DNA of 64,000 nt from JALQXV01 sp051005235 (GCA_051005235.1 JBPCJO010000040.1:3896-67895), one strand, 5' to 3'; shown: positions 48,995 through 57,832, counted from the first letter of the stretch. The notes: generated by a model from the letters alone, not told the origin. Numbers and translations are program-made.

Positions 48995-49999
48995 ATGCAT
49001 AGCCTAGAATCTCCTAATATTGCCATTATTTGCGGCGGCACTGGTGGTGCTGCGGTTCTTAGTGAGCTGAAATACTTTACTCCAAATATTACTGCTGCGG
49101 TTAATATGGCCGATGACGATGGATCGAGCGGAAAACTAGTCAGAAAATATGGCGTAATGCCGCCCGGCGACGTTAATCAGTGTCAGACTGCTCTTAGCAA
49201 TAATGAAGGGCTGGCTCGGTCCTTACGAATAAGAGACGATGACGGGCATACACCTGGTAATTTATGGTTGGCTGAACTTGAGCTTAAGTTGGGTAGCTTT
49301 GAGACAGCTGTGGATATAGTCAACCGAGAGCTTGATATAACTGGCCGGGTTCTTCCTGTGACACTACTACCCCATGTTTTAGCACTGCGCGATGGTAATG
49401 AAGAAGTTTTTGGAGAATCCAAGATTGGTCATCGTCAGTTTATAAGTAAAACTCCGACTGTCAGACTTGAGCCTAATGTCCCGCTCAATCCTAGGGTTGA
49501 AGCCGCCCTATATGCAGCCGATCAGATTGTAATTGCTCCCGGTAATCGCTACGGATCACTATTACCTGCGTTAGTGGTACGCGGCATGAAAGAAACACTA
49601 CGCGACTGCGACGCTCAATTGGTAATGATTTCTAATTTACTATATAAAAAGGCTGGCTTTAGCGGAGGGCACGTTGTCGACGACATACATACAATAGAGC
49701 GCCACATTGGTGAAGGAATTATTAATGTCACCCTATATAACACCAACTTGCCCTCGGCTGACATGATAGCCCGCTATGGTAATCCTGGTGAAACAGCAGT
49801 AGATATTTCACCCGAACGATTTAACGAAGTATCCGCTCGAGCAATCGGTGCCCTACTACTCTCCCGAACAATAACTGAGAGTGACCTTAATGACACGTTA
49901 ATAAGACATCGGCGGACTCAGATCAAGCATGATGGGCGCGAAGTGGCTCGACAGCTGATGCAGATTGCCTCGTCACCAAAGCTTATGAAAGTTGTTTAA
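48995..49999 (+). CDS. YvcK/CofD-like (gluconeogenesis factor) family protein
   Basis: A 334-residue protein. IAIICGGTGGAAVLSELK (about 9-26), VNMADDDGSSGKLVRKYGVMPPGD (about 37-60) and GNLWLAELE are hallmarks of the YvcK branch of the CofD fold. In Firmicutes and Actinobacteria, YvcK/GlmR binds UDP-GlcNAc and directs carbon to cell-wall precursors. That role fits its place next to the division/cell-wall cluster, divergent from mraZ. GAGGAAG 7 bases before the ATG. Its end overlaps the convergent glycosidase gene by 17 bases. Confidence 0.88.
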   Translation: MHSLESPNIAIICGGTGGAAVLSELKYFTPNITAAVNMADDDGSSGKLVRKYGVMPPGDVNQCQTALSNNEGLARSLRIRDDDGHTPGNLWLAELELKLGSFETAVDIVNRELDITGRVLPVTLLPHVLALRDGNEEVFGESKIGHRQFISKTPTVRLEPNVPLNPRVEAALYAADQIVIAPGNRYGSLLPALVVRGMKETLRDCDAQLVMISNLLYKKAGFSGGHVVDDIHTIERHIGEGIINVTLYNTNLPSADMIARYGNPGETAVDISPERFNEVSARAIGALLLSRTITESDLNDTLIRHRRTQIKHDGREVARQLMQIASSPKLMKVV

Positions 50000-51257
50000 T
50001 ACGCTCCGCAAACCAATGCGCACTTGGCCGTACGGTCCGTTTCATGCCATGCTCTCTGTCGACCGCTACCAGGCCAAATTTCGGCCACCAACCTTCGGCC
50101 CATTCAAAGTTATCTACCAAACTCCAATGCAAATAGCCACGCAAGTCGGCGCCGTCTGCCAGGGCTTTGTCCATGGCGGTTATCGTCTCTTCTAACCACC
50201 ATTGGCGATGTTGGTCGGTCGCATCGGCTAAGCCATTTTCGGTTATAATAATCGGTTTTTTGTACTTTTTAGACAGACGCATGATGACATCGTAAATCCG
50301 GGCTGGCTCCATATACCAACCAAGGTCGCTGACGGTATCTTTTGGATTATCAAACACTACACCCTTCCAGTAATTAGTAAAATAGTGGTTCATGCCAATA
50401 AAATCTTGACTCCTACGGATACGGTTGTAAAACCATTCGTCCCAAACGTAGTCGCTCAGGCGGGCAGTCAGCCTTTGCAAGGGATTATTTTTATTTATGG
50501 CAAAATTTGCGTTCGCCTGATGAGCGACACCAATTTGTAGTGTGGATTTATGCTTTTTAAGCACCTTATATGCAATCTTGTGGGCTTCTGCCAGATTGTA
50601 GTAGACTCGCAGCGTGGTAACAATATTTTTTTGCTGGGGCGGCCAGTCGCCATTGAGGTAACTGAGCGTTACGTAGGAGTTAGCTTCGTTAATAGTGAGC
50701 ACGTATGTCACGTCGTCCAGCAATTCTTCGGCAATTTTTTTAACGAAACGTTTAAAGTAAACCAAGTTCTTGCGCTTGGCGAAAGCACCCTTCTCTTCAA
50801 ACCAGAGCGGATTTGTCCAGTGCCAGATGTTTAAGAAGGGTTCGAGGCCTTGGGCGCGCAACTCGGCGATGTATTTTTTGTAATGATCGAGGGCGACCTG
50901 GTTCCACTGGCCTTCTTGGGGTTCAATGCGCGACCACTCGATCCCAAACCGAAAGGCATTAAAGTTAAGGCTGCGGGCGATTGAAAAATCTTCTTTATAA
51001 CGCGTAAGGTGTTTAACGCCATCTCCAGATACATAATTTTGTGGTTGCGTCATTGCTGGCTGTAGCTGCTTGTTATGCCACGCCGGTGTCCAGTCAAGTC
51101 GTCGTTGGGCGCCTGCCGCCCTTTCAGCGGCATGTCCTAGCTCCCAAACCGACCACTGGTTATGGGTACCTCCCTCAACTTGATGGCTGGCCGTACTGGC
51201 TCCCCAGAAAAAATCTTTTGGAAAATGGTCGGATCGCTTGCGGGCTTTTTGTTTCAT
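49983..51257 (-). CDS. Glycoside hydrolase family 1 (beta-glucosidase-like)
   Basis: A 424-residue TIM barrel. FPKDFFWGASTASHQVEG at the N-terminus; acid/base Glu in VLTINEANS (the common T-x-N-E-P with Ala for Pro); nucleophile Glu in IIITENG; HWSLVDNFEWAEGW near the C-terminus. No signal peptide, so it acts inside the cell, presumably on phosphorylated or imported beta-glycosides. The ATG at 51257 lies 6 bases after TATAGT, hence leaderless; five upstream in-frame codons fall in the promoter. Confidence 0.92.
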   Translation of the reverse strand: MKQKARKRSDHFPKDFFWGASTASHQVEGGTHNQWSVWELGHAAERAAGAQRRLDWTPAWHNKQLQPAMTQPQNYVSGDGVKHLTRYKEDFSIARSLNFNAFRFGIEWSRIEPQEGQWNQVALDHYKKYIAELRAQGLEPFLNIWHWTNPLWFEEKGAFAKRKNLVYFKRFVKKIAEELLDDVTYVLTINEANSYVTLSYLNGDWPPQQKNIVTTLRVYYNLAEAHKIAYKVLKKHKSTLQIGVAHQANANFAINKNNPLQRLTARLSDYVWDEWFYNRIRRSQDFIGMNHYFTNYWKGVVFDNPKDTVSDLGWYMEPARIYDVIMRLSKKYKKPIIITENGLADATDQHRQWWLEETITAMDKALADGADLRGYLHWSLVDNFEWAEGWWPKFGLVAVDREHGMKRTVRPSAHWFAERIKQLS

Positions 51258-51263
51258 AGAGAA

Positions 51264-51269
51264 ACTATA
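51264..51269 (-). promoter_or_regulatory. -10 element of the GH1 gene
   Basis: TATAGT on the minus strand, 6 bases before the ATG at 51257. Confidence 0.55.
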
Positions 51270-51351
51270 CACTTTTTACTGTAAGCTGCGCTACTCCCTG
51301 GATAATACCTACTTTCTGGATTATCTATGAAATGGGTTCAATGTATCATTA

Positions 51352-51445
51352 GCGCACTTTTTAAAAGTATGAACTTAATGCATACTTTCAACTGATCATA
51401 GTATGAACTCTATTCATACTAAGTTTATACTTTTAAAAAGTGCGC
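51352..51445. repeat. 25-base inverted repeat with inner palindrome
   Basis: Arms 51352-51376 and 51421-51445 (starting GCGCACTTTTTAAAAG) match except for one base. Inside, AGTATGAA-CTCTA-TTCATACT forms a second hairpin. It lies between the divergent GH1 and zinc-ribbon genes; possibly a mobile repeat or an operator region. Confidence 0.7.
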
Positions 51446-51532
51446 ATAATTAGTATTAATTCTTGAGGTAATATGTAGGACTCTAGCTACTGGTGCTGGA
51501 ATTTGTGCGCGTAAAGTGCGATTATAATGCTT

Positions 51533-51922
51533 ATGTATTGTCCGGTTTGTAATTCACCACTTCAGATTTTATTGAGTGGTTGCTATATTTGCCCAAAGGG
51601 CGAAGGAGCTTTGGTTACCGCCGGCCATCTACTTGACCAAAACGAAGACCTGATCGAAAAGCTTAAAAGTGCGCCGCAAACCGTAGAAGGCCCTAATAAC
51701 CATTTTGAACACGTCGTAGTTTGCCCGAGCTGTTCGTCAATAACCTATCGGGTAAACTACGGGCCGAGTAATCTTCATATTGATACCTGTTTGCAATGTC
51801 ACTACCGCTGGATCGACCGCGACGAATTTAAAAAGATAAAAGACCATCATGCCCAACTGCGTAATGCCGACTACGACTTGTTAATGGAGATTGAGAAGCA
51901 AATGAGCAAACTTAGTTCGTAA
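51533..51922 (+). CDS. Small zinc-ribbon protein
   Basis: A 129-residue protein starting MYCPVCNSPLQ. Two Cys pairs at the N-terminus (CPVC and GCYIC, TFIIB-type zinc ribbon) and two more in the middle (VVCPSCSSI and DTCLQCHYRW) predict two zinc ribbons, followed by a helical C-terminus. Function unknown; such proteins often bind nucleic acid or protein. TATAAT ends 4 bases before the chosen ATG. It converges on the helicase gene, overlapping 11 bases. Confidence 0.75.
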   Translation: MYCPVCNSPLQILLSGCYICPKGEGALVTAGHLLDQNEDLIEKLKSAPQTVEGPNNHFEHVVVCPSCSSITYRVNYGPSNLHIDTCLQCHYRWIDRDEFKKIKDHHAQLRNADYDLLMEIEKQMSKLSS

Positions 51923-53495
51923 AGTCTTGGGTTATCTTAAGGATATCTGGTCCGTATTTGGCGACCTTATTAACGCCAAAACCGTTTATTGCCAGTAATT
52001 GGGCTTCGGAGCGTGGTAAACGGCGCGAAATTTCGTCGAGTGTTTTGTCGTGGGCAATAATGTAGGCTGGCAGGCTGTCGCTAGATGCGCGGCCGGCGCG
52101 CCAGCGACGTAAGGCTTCGAATAATTCCCGGTTGGGATTCGCTATGGGTTGTTCATCGGCCGCCTTTTCTACCACTACCGGGACCGGGACTTCACCGATT
52201 TCTTCGGCCAGCGCCAACGAGGCTGTCCGCAGATGTGCGTCGAACGCAAAAATCTGAGGGTGCAAGCGTAGTGCCATATCGTTAATCCCGCTTAGGTACA
52301 GCCCGTCAATTGAGCGAACCCGCGATAACGCTACGTAGCCCATTCCATAGGTAAACGCCCGACTTAGGTCGATTAGGGCGCTGTCGAGGCTCATTCCCTG
52401 ACTTTTGTGAATGGTGATAGCCCAGGCAAGGCGCAACGGCAGCTGCGACACGCTGCCCCGCTCACGACCGTCTTCTTCGTAGCGCCAGCTATGCGGTTCG
52501 ACGGTAATAATCTTATTATTAGCTTGTAAACGTACGCGCGGCCAGTCGCCGTCAAAATCAATTACTTGACCTCGAGTACCGTTGGCAAATCCGGCGGCAA
52601 AATTATTGGCCACAAACATGACTTCGGCACCAATCTTTAACTCGAGCCGTTCGGGCGCCAAGACACTTTTTTGGAGTTGTTCGACCGATTGTTTGCGGCC
52701 CGTAGTATCCATTTCGTAGACCTCGACCTCGCCCGGCAATGCCGCCAATTGCTGGTCGTTAATGGTGTCTACGTTTACATTATGGGTGTAAAGTCGGGTT
52801 AGCACCACTTCGCTTTCGTCGGGCTTCATACCAACCCGCTCTTGAAGGGTTTCGGCGTGGAATTCGTCAAAGGTGTCGGTACGTAAGGCGTTTAATAAAC
52901 CGAGGAGCGCGCCATCATTCTGACGATGCTGGCTGGTTAAGTAACAGATAGCCGGATCCAACTCTTGCCACGCCCGAGAGGCATGCACAAAGTCATCGGG
53001 CTCACGGCCGCGATTGATGGGTGGCAGCTGAAATAAATCGCCCGTTAGAATCACTTGCATGCCACCAAATGGCTCCGGGCTATCTCGGAGCAACTTAGCG
53101 ACTTCGTTAATCATGTCGAGTCGCTTGCCATGCAACATTGAAGCTTCGTCAATAATTAATACGTCGGTCATATTGTAACGCTTGCGCAGCCGCGCGTTGT
53201 CGGCCAGCCAGACTTTATCTGTATTGGTAACTTCTTCGCGAATGCCAAGGCCAGACCAGGAGTGAATCGTCGTTCCGCCAAGATGAGTCGCCGCAATACC
53301 GGTGCTGGCCGTTACCGCCACTTCACTACCCTGCTTTTTAAGTTGGCGGATCAATTTATTAAGCACATATGTTTTGCCGCTACCGGCCGGACCCGTCAAA
53401 AAGACCGATTTTCCAGACAACATAATATGTAGTGCTTGATCTTGCCGCATGTTATTTATACAGTTCCCTCTAATTAGTTCCGCGGGCAATTGCAC
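51912..53495 (-). CDS. Pif1-type DNA helicase with C-terminal HRDC domain
   Basis: A 527-residue superfamily 1B helicase. Walker A FLTGPAGSGKTYVLN (about 32-46), motif Ia ASTGIAATHLGGTTIHSW, Walker B VLIIDEASML (about 112), motif III ILTGDLFQLPP, motif V/VI IHKSQGMSLDSALIDLSRAF and YVALSRVRS. Residues about 450-527 form an HRDC nucleic-acid-binding domain (RELFEALRRWRAGRA ... LLAINGFGVNKVAKYG), more typical of RecQ. GTG start; an ATG 15 codons later (MRQDQALHIM) is an alternative. Probably unwinds stalled forks or R-loops. Confidence 0.9.
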   Translation of the reverse strand: MQLPAELIRGNCINNMRQDQALHIMLSGKSVFLTGPAGSGKTYVLNKLIRQLKKQGSEVAVTASTGIAATHLGGTTIHSWSGLGIREEVTNTDKVWLADNARLRKRYNMTDVLIIDEASMLHGKRLDMINEVAKLLRDSPEPFGGMQVILTGDLFQLPPINRGREPDDFVHASRAWQELDPAICYLTSQHRQNDGALLGLLNALRTDTFDEFHAETLQERVGMKPDESEVVLTRLYTHNVNVDTINDQQLAALPGEVEVYEMDTTGRKQSVEQLQKSVLAPERLELKIGAEVMFVANNFAAGFANGTRGQVIDFDGDWPRVRLQANNKIITVEPHSWRYEEDGRERGSVSQLPLRLAWAITIHKSQGMSLDSALIDLSRAFTYGMGYVALSRVRSIDGLYLSGINDMALRLHPQIFAFDAHLRTASLALAEEIGEVPVPVVVEKAADEQPIANPNRELFEALRRWRAGRASSDSLPAYIIAHDKTLDEISRRLPRSEAQLLAINGFGVNKVAKYGPDILKITQDFTN

Positions 53496-53521
53496 CGCCT
53501 AGTGGACATTCAGTATAGCAT

Positions 53522-54511
53522 TTATGAAACACTCAAGATACTTCTTAGGGGCGTCATAACTGTCCTGCCGTCAAGAAGTTTGCCATGCACATACAATTCT
53601 TTGGTTGCAGAGACCTGGACTTGGGTATTGTTATTGACACGTTGATATGAACACTCAGACTGCAAGTAAATTGGTTCGACTTCGAGTATCTTTTCAAGGT
53701 TACTAAACTCGGTAACGGTGCTCTCTTCTTCTTCCATATCGGCTACTGCAATATCACGGGTCAGGATTCTAAGACCTTCTAGTAGCCCAATAGAGTTGAG
53801 ATAGCTAATCCGTTGATGATTTTTTTCTACTTCATTTTCTTCTTCAATAAGAAGCTTATTGGCAAACGATCCTACTCTTTGGATTGTTTCCAGACGGCTG
53901 CTTGATCGATCAAAAGCCAAGCACATGAGGTCTTCAAACGCCTCATCTCTACTCAGGTCTTTTATGCTGTGCGCATTAACCGGAACAGTTGGTACTATCT
54001 CGCTGTTGGCAGCGCGGACATACATGTAATCAGTTACGAGGTGATGGTTTCCATATTCATCCCAAAATCCTTTAGCCTTTCCTTGCAGCATATGGACCAC
54101 ACAATATAAGGGTCTCTCATTGTCGGGATCATAGACTTTTTTAATATTATAGCCGTAATACCTACCTCGAGGAACGATACGCGGACCTCCAGGAGGTAGT
54201 ACCATAGCTTTTATCTCTTTCGTATCAGGATCAATGCTAATTGTTAATGTATCGCCATATATTGAGACATCCTGGCCCATGAGTGGATTTATATTATCGA
54301 GCGCGACCACTTCTTGGCAAATTTCAGTATGTCGTTTTCTTTGGCGTTCAACAACTTGTCGAGGCTCCTCCTCAGAATTAGGCATCTGGTTGCGGCCATT
54401 TTCGTAAATAATATAGTCAGTAGCTATCTCATCAAATTGAACTGCTTCGTCGTTAATGCGACGAACGATATCTAGAGGGCCATCATGAAGTGTTTCACTT
54501 GTTGAGCTCAT
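53522..54511 (-). CDS. Protein of unknown function
   Basis: A 329-residue soluble, acidic protein (MSSTSETLHDGPLDIVRRI). No signal peptide, membrane span or known motif. The middle segment (PPGGPRIVPRGRYYGYNIKKVYDP) looks like a beta-rich domain, and the C-terminal part (VQVSATKELYVHGKLLDG) another. TATGAT ends 8 bases before the ATG. A second unknown protein of similar start (MSSVPGEMP) lies beyond the MITE-like repeat. Both may be accessory genes. Confidence 0.75.
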   Translation of the reverse strand: MSSTSETLHDGPLDIVRRINDEAVQFDEIATDYIIYENGRNQMPNSEEEPRQVVERQRKRHTEICQEVVALDNINPLMGQDVSIYGDTLTISIDPDTKEIKAMVLPPGGPRIVPRGRYYGYNIKKVYDPDNERPLYCVVHMLQGKAKGFWDEYGNHHLVTDYMYVRAANSEIVPTVPVNAHSIKDLSRDEAFEDLMCLAFDRSSSRLETIQRVGSFANKLLIEEENEVEKNHQRISYLNSIGLLEGLRILTRDIAVADMEEEESTVTEFSNLEKILEVEPIYLQSECSYQRVNNNTQVQVSATKELYVHGKLLDGRTVMTPLRSILSVS

Positions 54512-54546
54512 CTGTTCTTATCATAAATTGATTTAGGAATAAGTAA

Positions 54547-54847
54547 ATAGGACTTTCGCACTTTTATGCAGATGCCAGAGTTTAGCTGAGACGAGCGAGA
54601 GCTTTTATATTTCTGGAGGGGTAGCCGTAGCTACACTCGATGCGAAAGATGAAAGTTCGCAGCCGCTCATAGCCATTCCAAAGCAAAACCTGCAGAATTA
54701 GGCTGATGGATCAGTGAGTTAAATAGGTTCTTTTTGATCGAGGCATATCGGTAGATATGGCGAGTGAGGAAAGAACCTATTTAGCCGCTGAGGCGCAGTC
54801 TAAAATGCAGGTAGAGCCTGGGCTGTAGAAAAGTGCGAAAGTCCTAT
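54547..54847. repeat. Repeat family B: complete 301-bp MITE-like element with nested repeat C
   Basis: Perfect 19-base terminal inverted repeats ATAGGACTTTCGCACTTTT (54547-54565) and complement (54829-54847). The interior has no coding frame and contains most of a family C element (54669-54810). Related copies: a 65-base short form at 63239-63303 and a left fragment at 13501-13552. It occupies most of the 400-base gap between two unknown genes. No transposase in the window could move it. Confidence 0.8.
54669..54810. repeat. Repeat family C, copy nested in family B
   Basis: Near-identical to 3635-3776 over about 140 bases, including TAAATAGGTTCTTTTTGAT and its pairing partner. The left end is present (ATAGCCATTCCAAAGCAAAA) but the right end is replaced by family B sequence. 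Confidence 0.75.
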
Positions 54848-54911
54848 ACAGCTTAAATGTGAGAAGTTACCGCTGCCAGACGTCGCAAACTCGTCGCTGT
54901 TTCGTTCCTCA

Positions 54912-55607
54912 TCATAACTTCTGAGAGAGTACTGGATTATCCCTGATGGTATGAAGCGCTTTTATGATTGCTGTCGGTGAGTTAAAGACTAACAGACCTG
55001 CCTGAAGCATATCCATATCTTGATCAAATATTTTTGTGGCAGGTTGGGCACTATATATTACGATTGTTGGCGTATCTTCATCGGGCTCGTCTGCTTCTTC
55101 GTCTTCGTCTGTGCTGTCGGAATACCAGACAATTTGCCCGTCTATACTTTCTACCGACTGGCTTGTCTCGATCTCTACATCGTTGTCAGTACCAAACTTG
55201 TATACCGTTCCAGTGTTGACTAAAAGATGCTCAACATCATAGTGTTCAAGCTCATCGCTTTGATAGGCAGCCAACGATAATATCATGTCTTTTCTTTCAT
55301 CCTCAACAATAGATCGAATATCAATTGTTGCGACTGAGATAATTGGGTTGCTGTCTCCAGGCTCTTCTTCTCTATCAGTTAGCTCGGTGTATGCACCGAT
55401 TGCTACGTCGAATAGTTGACTATTAATAACACCTCTTTTTAAGACGTGCATCTCATTACCAAGATGGCTCTTTGTACGCCAATCTTGCCACCAGATCTCG
55501 TTAACTAAAGGCCAGACCACTGTGTCTGCCAGCTGGATATGATCGTATGTTCGCTGCGGTCCAAAGTTAAAATCAAAGCTAGGCATCTCACCAGGTACTG
55601 AACTCAT
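54912..55607 (-). CDS. Protein of unknown function
   Basis: A 231-residue acidic protein starting MSSVPGEMPSFDFNFGP. A run of acidic residues (DSTDEDEEADEPDEDTP, about 169-185) separates a mixed alpha/beta N-terminal domain from a short C-terminal domain. No membrane segment or recognised family. The ATG at 55607 lies 7 bases after TAGAAT, so six upstream in-frame codons are excluded. Its neighbours are the MITE-like element and a HigBA-type pair, an accessory-looking setting. Confidence 0.75.
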   Translation of the reverse strand: MSSVPGEMPSFDFNFGPQRTYDHIQLADTVVWPLVNEIWWQDWRTKSHLGNEMHVLKRGVINSQLFDVAIGAYTELTDREEEPGDSNPIISVATIDIRSIVEDERKDMILSLAAYQSDELEHYDVEHLLVNTGTVYKFGTDNDVEIETSQSVESIDGQIVWYSDSTDEDEEADEPDEDTPTIVIYSAQPATKIFDQDMDMLQAGLLVFNSPTAIIKALHTIRDNPVLSQKL

Positions 55608-55684
55608 ATGAAACATTCTACACAAGTTTGCAACTTTTGTCTATTGTAATCTTTTCTACTTTTGCGTAAAACGAATCACTAGGG

Positions 55685-55966
55685 CTATGTAAGTGTTATT
55701 TTTTTGTCGAGGGCTTTTGCAACCCGACTGAGCGTTTTATAACGTGGGTTCGACTCGCCACTTTCTAGGCGAGCGATGGCAGCCTGCTTCATGCCAACTT
55801 TCTCTGCCAATTGAGCTTGGGTAAGTTTATGATCTAAACGCGCCCGAATTAGGGCGTCAGCCAAGAGAAATTCGTCTTCGAGCTTATCGTAGGCAACTTT
55901 TACTTCCGGGTCGGATAACAATTCAACTCGGAAAGTTGTCCACTCATCTTTTAATTGTTTTTTCAT
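55685..55966 (-). CDS. HigA-type antitoxin (XRE helix-turn-helix)
   Basis: A 93-residue protein. The helix-turn-helix is LTQAQLAEKVGMKQAAIARLESGESNPRY (about 48-76); the N-terminus (1-45) should contact the toxin. It has its own promoter: TATACT (55973-55978) ends 6 bases before the ATG, so it can be made without the toxin gene upstream. Confidence 0.88.
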   Translation of the reverse strand: MKKQLKDEWTTFRVELLSDPEVKVAYDKLEDEFLLADALIRARLDHKLTQAQLAEKVGMKQAAIARLESGESNPRYKTLSRVAKALDKKITLT

Positions 55967-55972
55967 ACTATT

Positions 55973-55996
55973 AGTATAACGTATGTGTTATATCTC
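55973..55996 (-). promoter_or_regulatory. Internal promoter and possible operator of the HigA-type gene
   Basis: -10 TATACT at 55973-55978 on the minus strand; TATAAC-ACATAC-GTTATA around it is an inverted repeat that could bind the HTH protein. Confidence 0.5.
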
Positions 55997-56332
55997 TGTC
56001 CAGTCCTTATGCCTTTGCTTAGCTATTTTTAGTTCTTTTACAGGAGTTTGTTGAGTTCTTTTTTTGAAGGCATGCAGTACGACCACAATGTTTCCCGGGA
56101 CTTGGCAGATATAGAATATTCTAATTTCGTTTCTACCTCTTATCCGTAACTCATGTAAACCATCGCCCATACTTCGAGCGTACGGCATTGTTAATAACGG
56201 TCCATGCTCACCAACAAGATCAATTAAGCGACTTATCTTAGCGACTGAATCTTTGTCTTGCTTACGAATGAATTCTTTAACTACTTCATCACCGCGAGAA
56301 TTTTTGAAAAAAATGATCGAAAAATTTGGCAT
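55988..56332 (-). CDS. HigB/RelE-type toxin (Gp49-like)
   Basis: A 114-residue protein with the RelE-superfamily core: PLLTMPYARSMGDGLHELRIRGRNEIRIFYICQ (about 50-82) followed by VVLHAFKKRTQQTPVKELKIAKQR, the usual basic end. Such toxins cleave mRNA on ribosomes. The toxin precedes the antitoxin, as in HigBA. It starts 5 bases after the glyS stop and is probably read through from glyS. Confidence 0.88.
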   Translation of the reverse strand: MPNFSIIFFKNSRGDEVVKEFIRKQDKDSVAKISRLIDLVGEHGPLLTMPYARSMGDGLHELRIRGRNEIRIFYICQVPGNIVVVLHAFKKRTQQTPVKELKIAKQRHKDWTEI

Positions 56333-56337
56333 CCAGT

Positions 56338-57702
56338 CTAACCCTGTAAACGTAAAGTAAGATCTGTAATTCTCACTCTCTGTTGCTCGGTGGTGTCACG
56401 GTCGCGCACGGTTACGCTGTTATCTTCTAAGCTGTCAAAGTCGATGACCACGCAGTATGGTGTACCGATCTCGTCTTGGCGCCGGTAGCGCTTGCCAATG
56501 TTGCCGTTGTCGTCCCACATGACATTACCGAACTCTTTTTTGAGTGAGTCGTAAACCTCGCGGGCTTTTGCAACTAGTTCTGGCTTATTTTTGAGGAGCG
56601 GACTAACGGCAATGCGAACCGGCGCAAGGTTTACGGGCAACTGTAAGTAGATTCGTTTTTCACCATTTTGCTCGTCTTCGCGGTATGAGGAATCTATTAC
56701 CGCCAGTACCAGTCGGTCGAGGCCAACCGTTGGCTCGATAACATGTGGCACATATGGTTCAGCCCCGTCTTTTGGGCGATACATAAGATTCTTACCGGAG
56801 TATTCCTGGTGTTTTGATAGATCATAGTCTGTTCGATAAGCGCAGCCGCCGAGTTCTTTCTGGCCAATCGCAAAGTCAAACTCAGTGTCGATAGAATACT
56901 TACTGTAATGCGCCCGGTCGGCTGGCGGCACTTCAACGTGATGAATTTTTTCTTCGGGTAAACCCAGTTCCATAAAAAATTGTTTTTGGAGCGCTAGCCA
57001 CTCATCAAATACCGCTCGCCAGTTGTCGGGGTGGGCAAAGACTTCGATCTCCATTTGTTCCATTTCGCGGACTCGAAAAATAAAGTCGCGCGGTGATATT
57101 TCGTTGCGAAAGGCTTTGCCAATTTGAGCCATCGCGAATGGCATATCCGGACTAAAGCTATCTACTACATTCTTAAAATTAACAAACATGCCCTGGGCGG
57201 TCTCGGGCCGTAAGTAACTAATACTCGAATCGTCCTCCAACGCACCGATGTGCGTTTTAAACATCATATTAAATTGACGGACTTCACTTAGTTCATTACC
57301 ATCAGGACTTTTAATATTGTGCGTTTTAATAGCTTCATTCATCTGTTCGGAAGTCATTGATGATACATCTTCGACACTTTTTTCTTCGAGTAAGTGATCG
57401 GCTCGGTAGCGCTTTTTGTTTTTAAGGTCTTCGACCAGCGGGTCATTAAATCCACCAACATGGCCACTTGCCTGCCAAACTTTTTGATTCATTAAGATTG
57501 CCGCGTCAAGCCCATACACATCATCGCGATTTTCAACGAAAAAGTTCCACCAAGCGTTAGAAATATTGCGCTTTAACTGCACGCCAAGCGGACCATAATC
57601 CCAAGTACCCGAAAGGCCACCATAAATCTCGGAGCCTTGGTAAATAAAACCGCGCCGCTTACATAAACTAACAATATCTTCCATGGCTATTTCTTTATTC
57701 AT
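56338..57702 (-). CDS. glyS: Glycyl-tRNA synthetase, dimeric class II
   Basis: A 454-residue alpha2-type enzyme (GlyQS in other naming). CKRRGFIYQGSEIYGGLSGTWDYGPLG near the N-terminus, motif 2 FRNEISPRDFIFRVREMEQME (about 200), motif 3 VGLDRLVLAVID (about 328) and the C-terminal anticodon-binding domain (about 365-454). The ATG at 57702 (MNKEIAMED) is chosen because TATAAT ends exactly 7 bases before it; the upstream in-frame ATG overlaps the -10 itself. Confidence 0.95.
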   Translation of the reverse strand: MNKEIAMEDIVSLCKRRGFIYQGSEIYGGLSGTWDYGPLGVQLKRNISNAWWNFFVENRDDVYGLDAAILMNQKVWQASGHVGGFNDPLVEDLKNKKRYRADHLLEEKSVEDVSSMTSEQMNEAIKTHNIKSPDGNELSEVRQFNMMFKTHIGALEDDSSISYLRPETAQGMFVNFKNVVDSFSPDMPFAMAQIGKAFRNEISPRDFIFRVREMEQMEIEVFAHPDNWRAVFDEWLALQKQFFMELGLPEEKIHHVEVPPADRAHYSKYSIDTEFDFAIGQKELGGCAYRTDYDLSKHQEYSGKNLMYRPKDGAEPYVPHVIEPTVGLDRLVLAVIDSSYREDEQNGEKRIYLQLPVNLAPVRIAVSPLLKNKPELVAKAREVYDSLKKEFGNVMWDDNGNIGKRYRRQDEIGTPYCVVIDFDSLEDNSVTVRDRDTTEQQRVRITDLTLRLQG

Positions 57703-57709
57703 TATTGCC

Positions 57710-57715
57710 ATTATA
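57710..57715 (-). promoter_or_regulatory. -10 element of glyS
   Basis: Consensus TATAAT on the minus strand, 7 bases before the ATG at 57702. Confidence 0.7.
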
Positions 57716-57771
57716 GAGGAGTTGGAGGGTGTTTACCAGTATGCGTACACTAGTATTCTTATGCTTGGACT

Positions 57772-57801
57772 TTGACACGAATATGTACATATTCGTGTCA
57801 A
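57772..57801. repeat. Repeat family D, copy 3 (30-base perfect palindrome)
   Basis: TTGACACGAATATGT and its complement meet without a gap. The core ATATGTACATAT and the flank CATAGTCA are shared with copy 1 at 9715-9762. It lies in the 130-base gap between glyS and recO. Confidence 0.7.
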
Positions 57802-57832
57802 TATCATAGTCACTGAAAACCTAGTGCCACGA

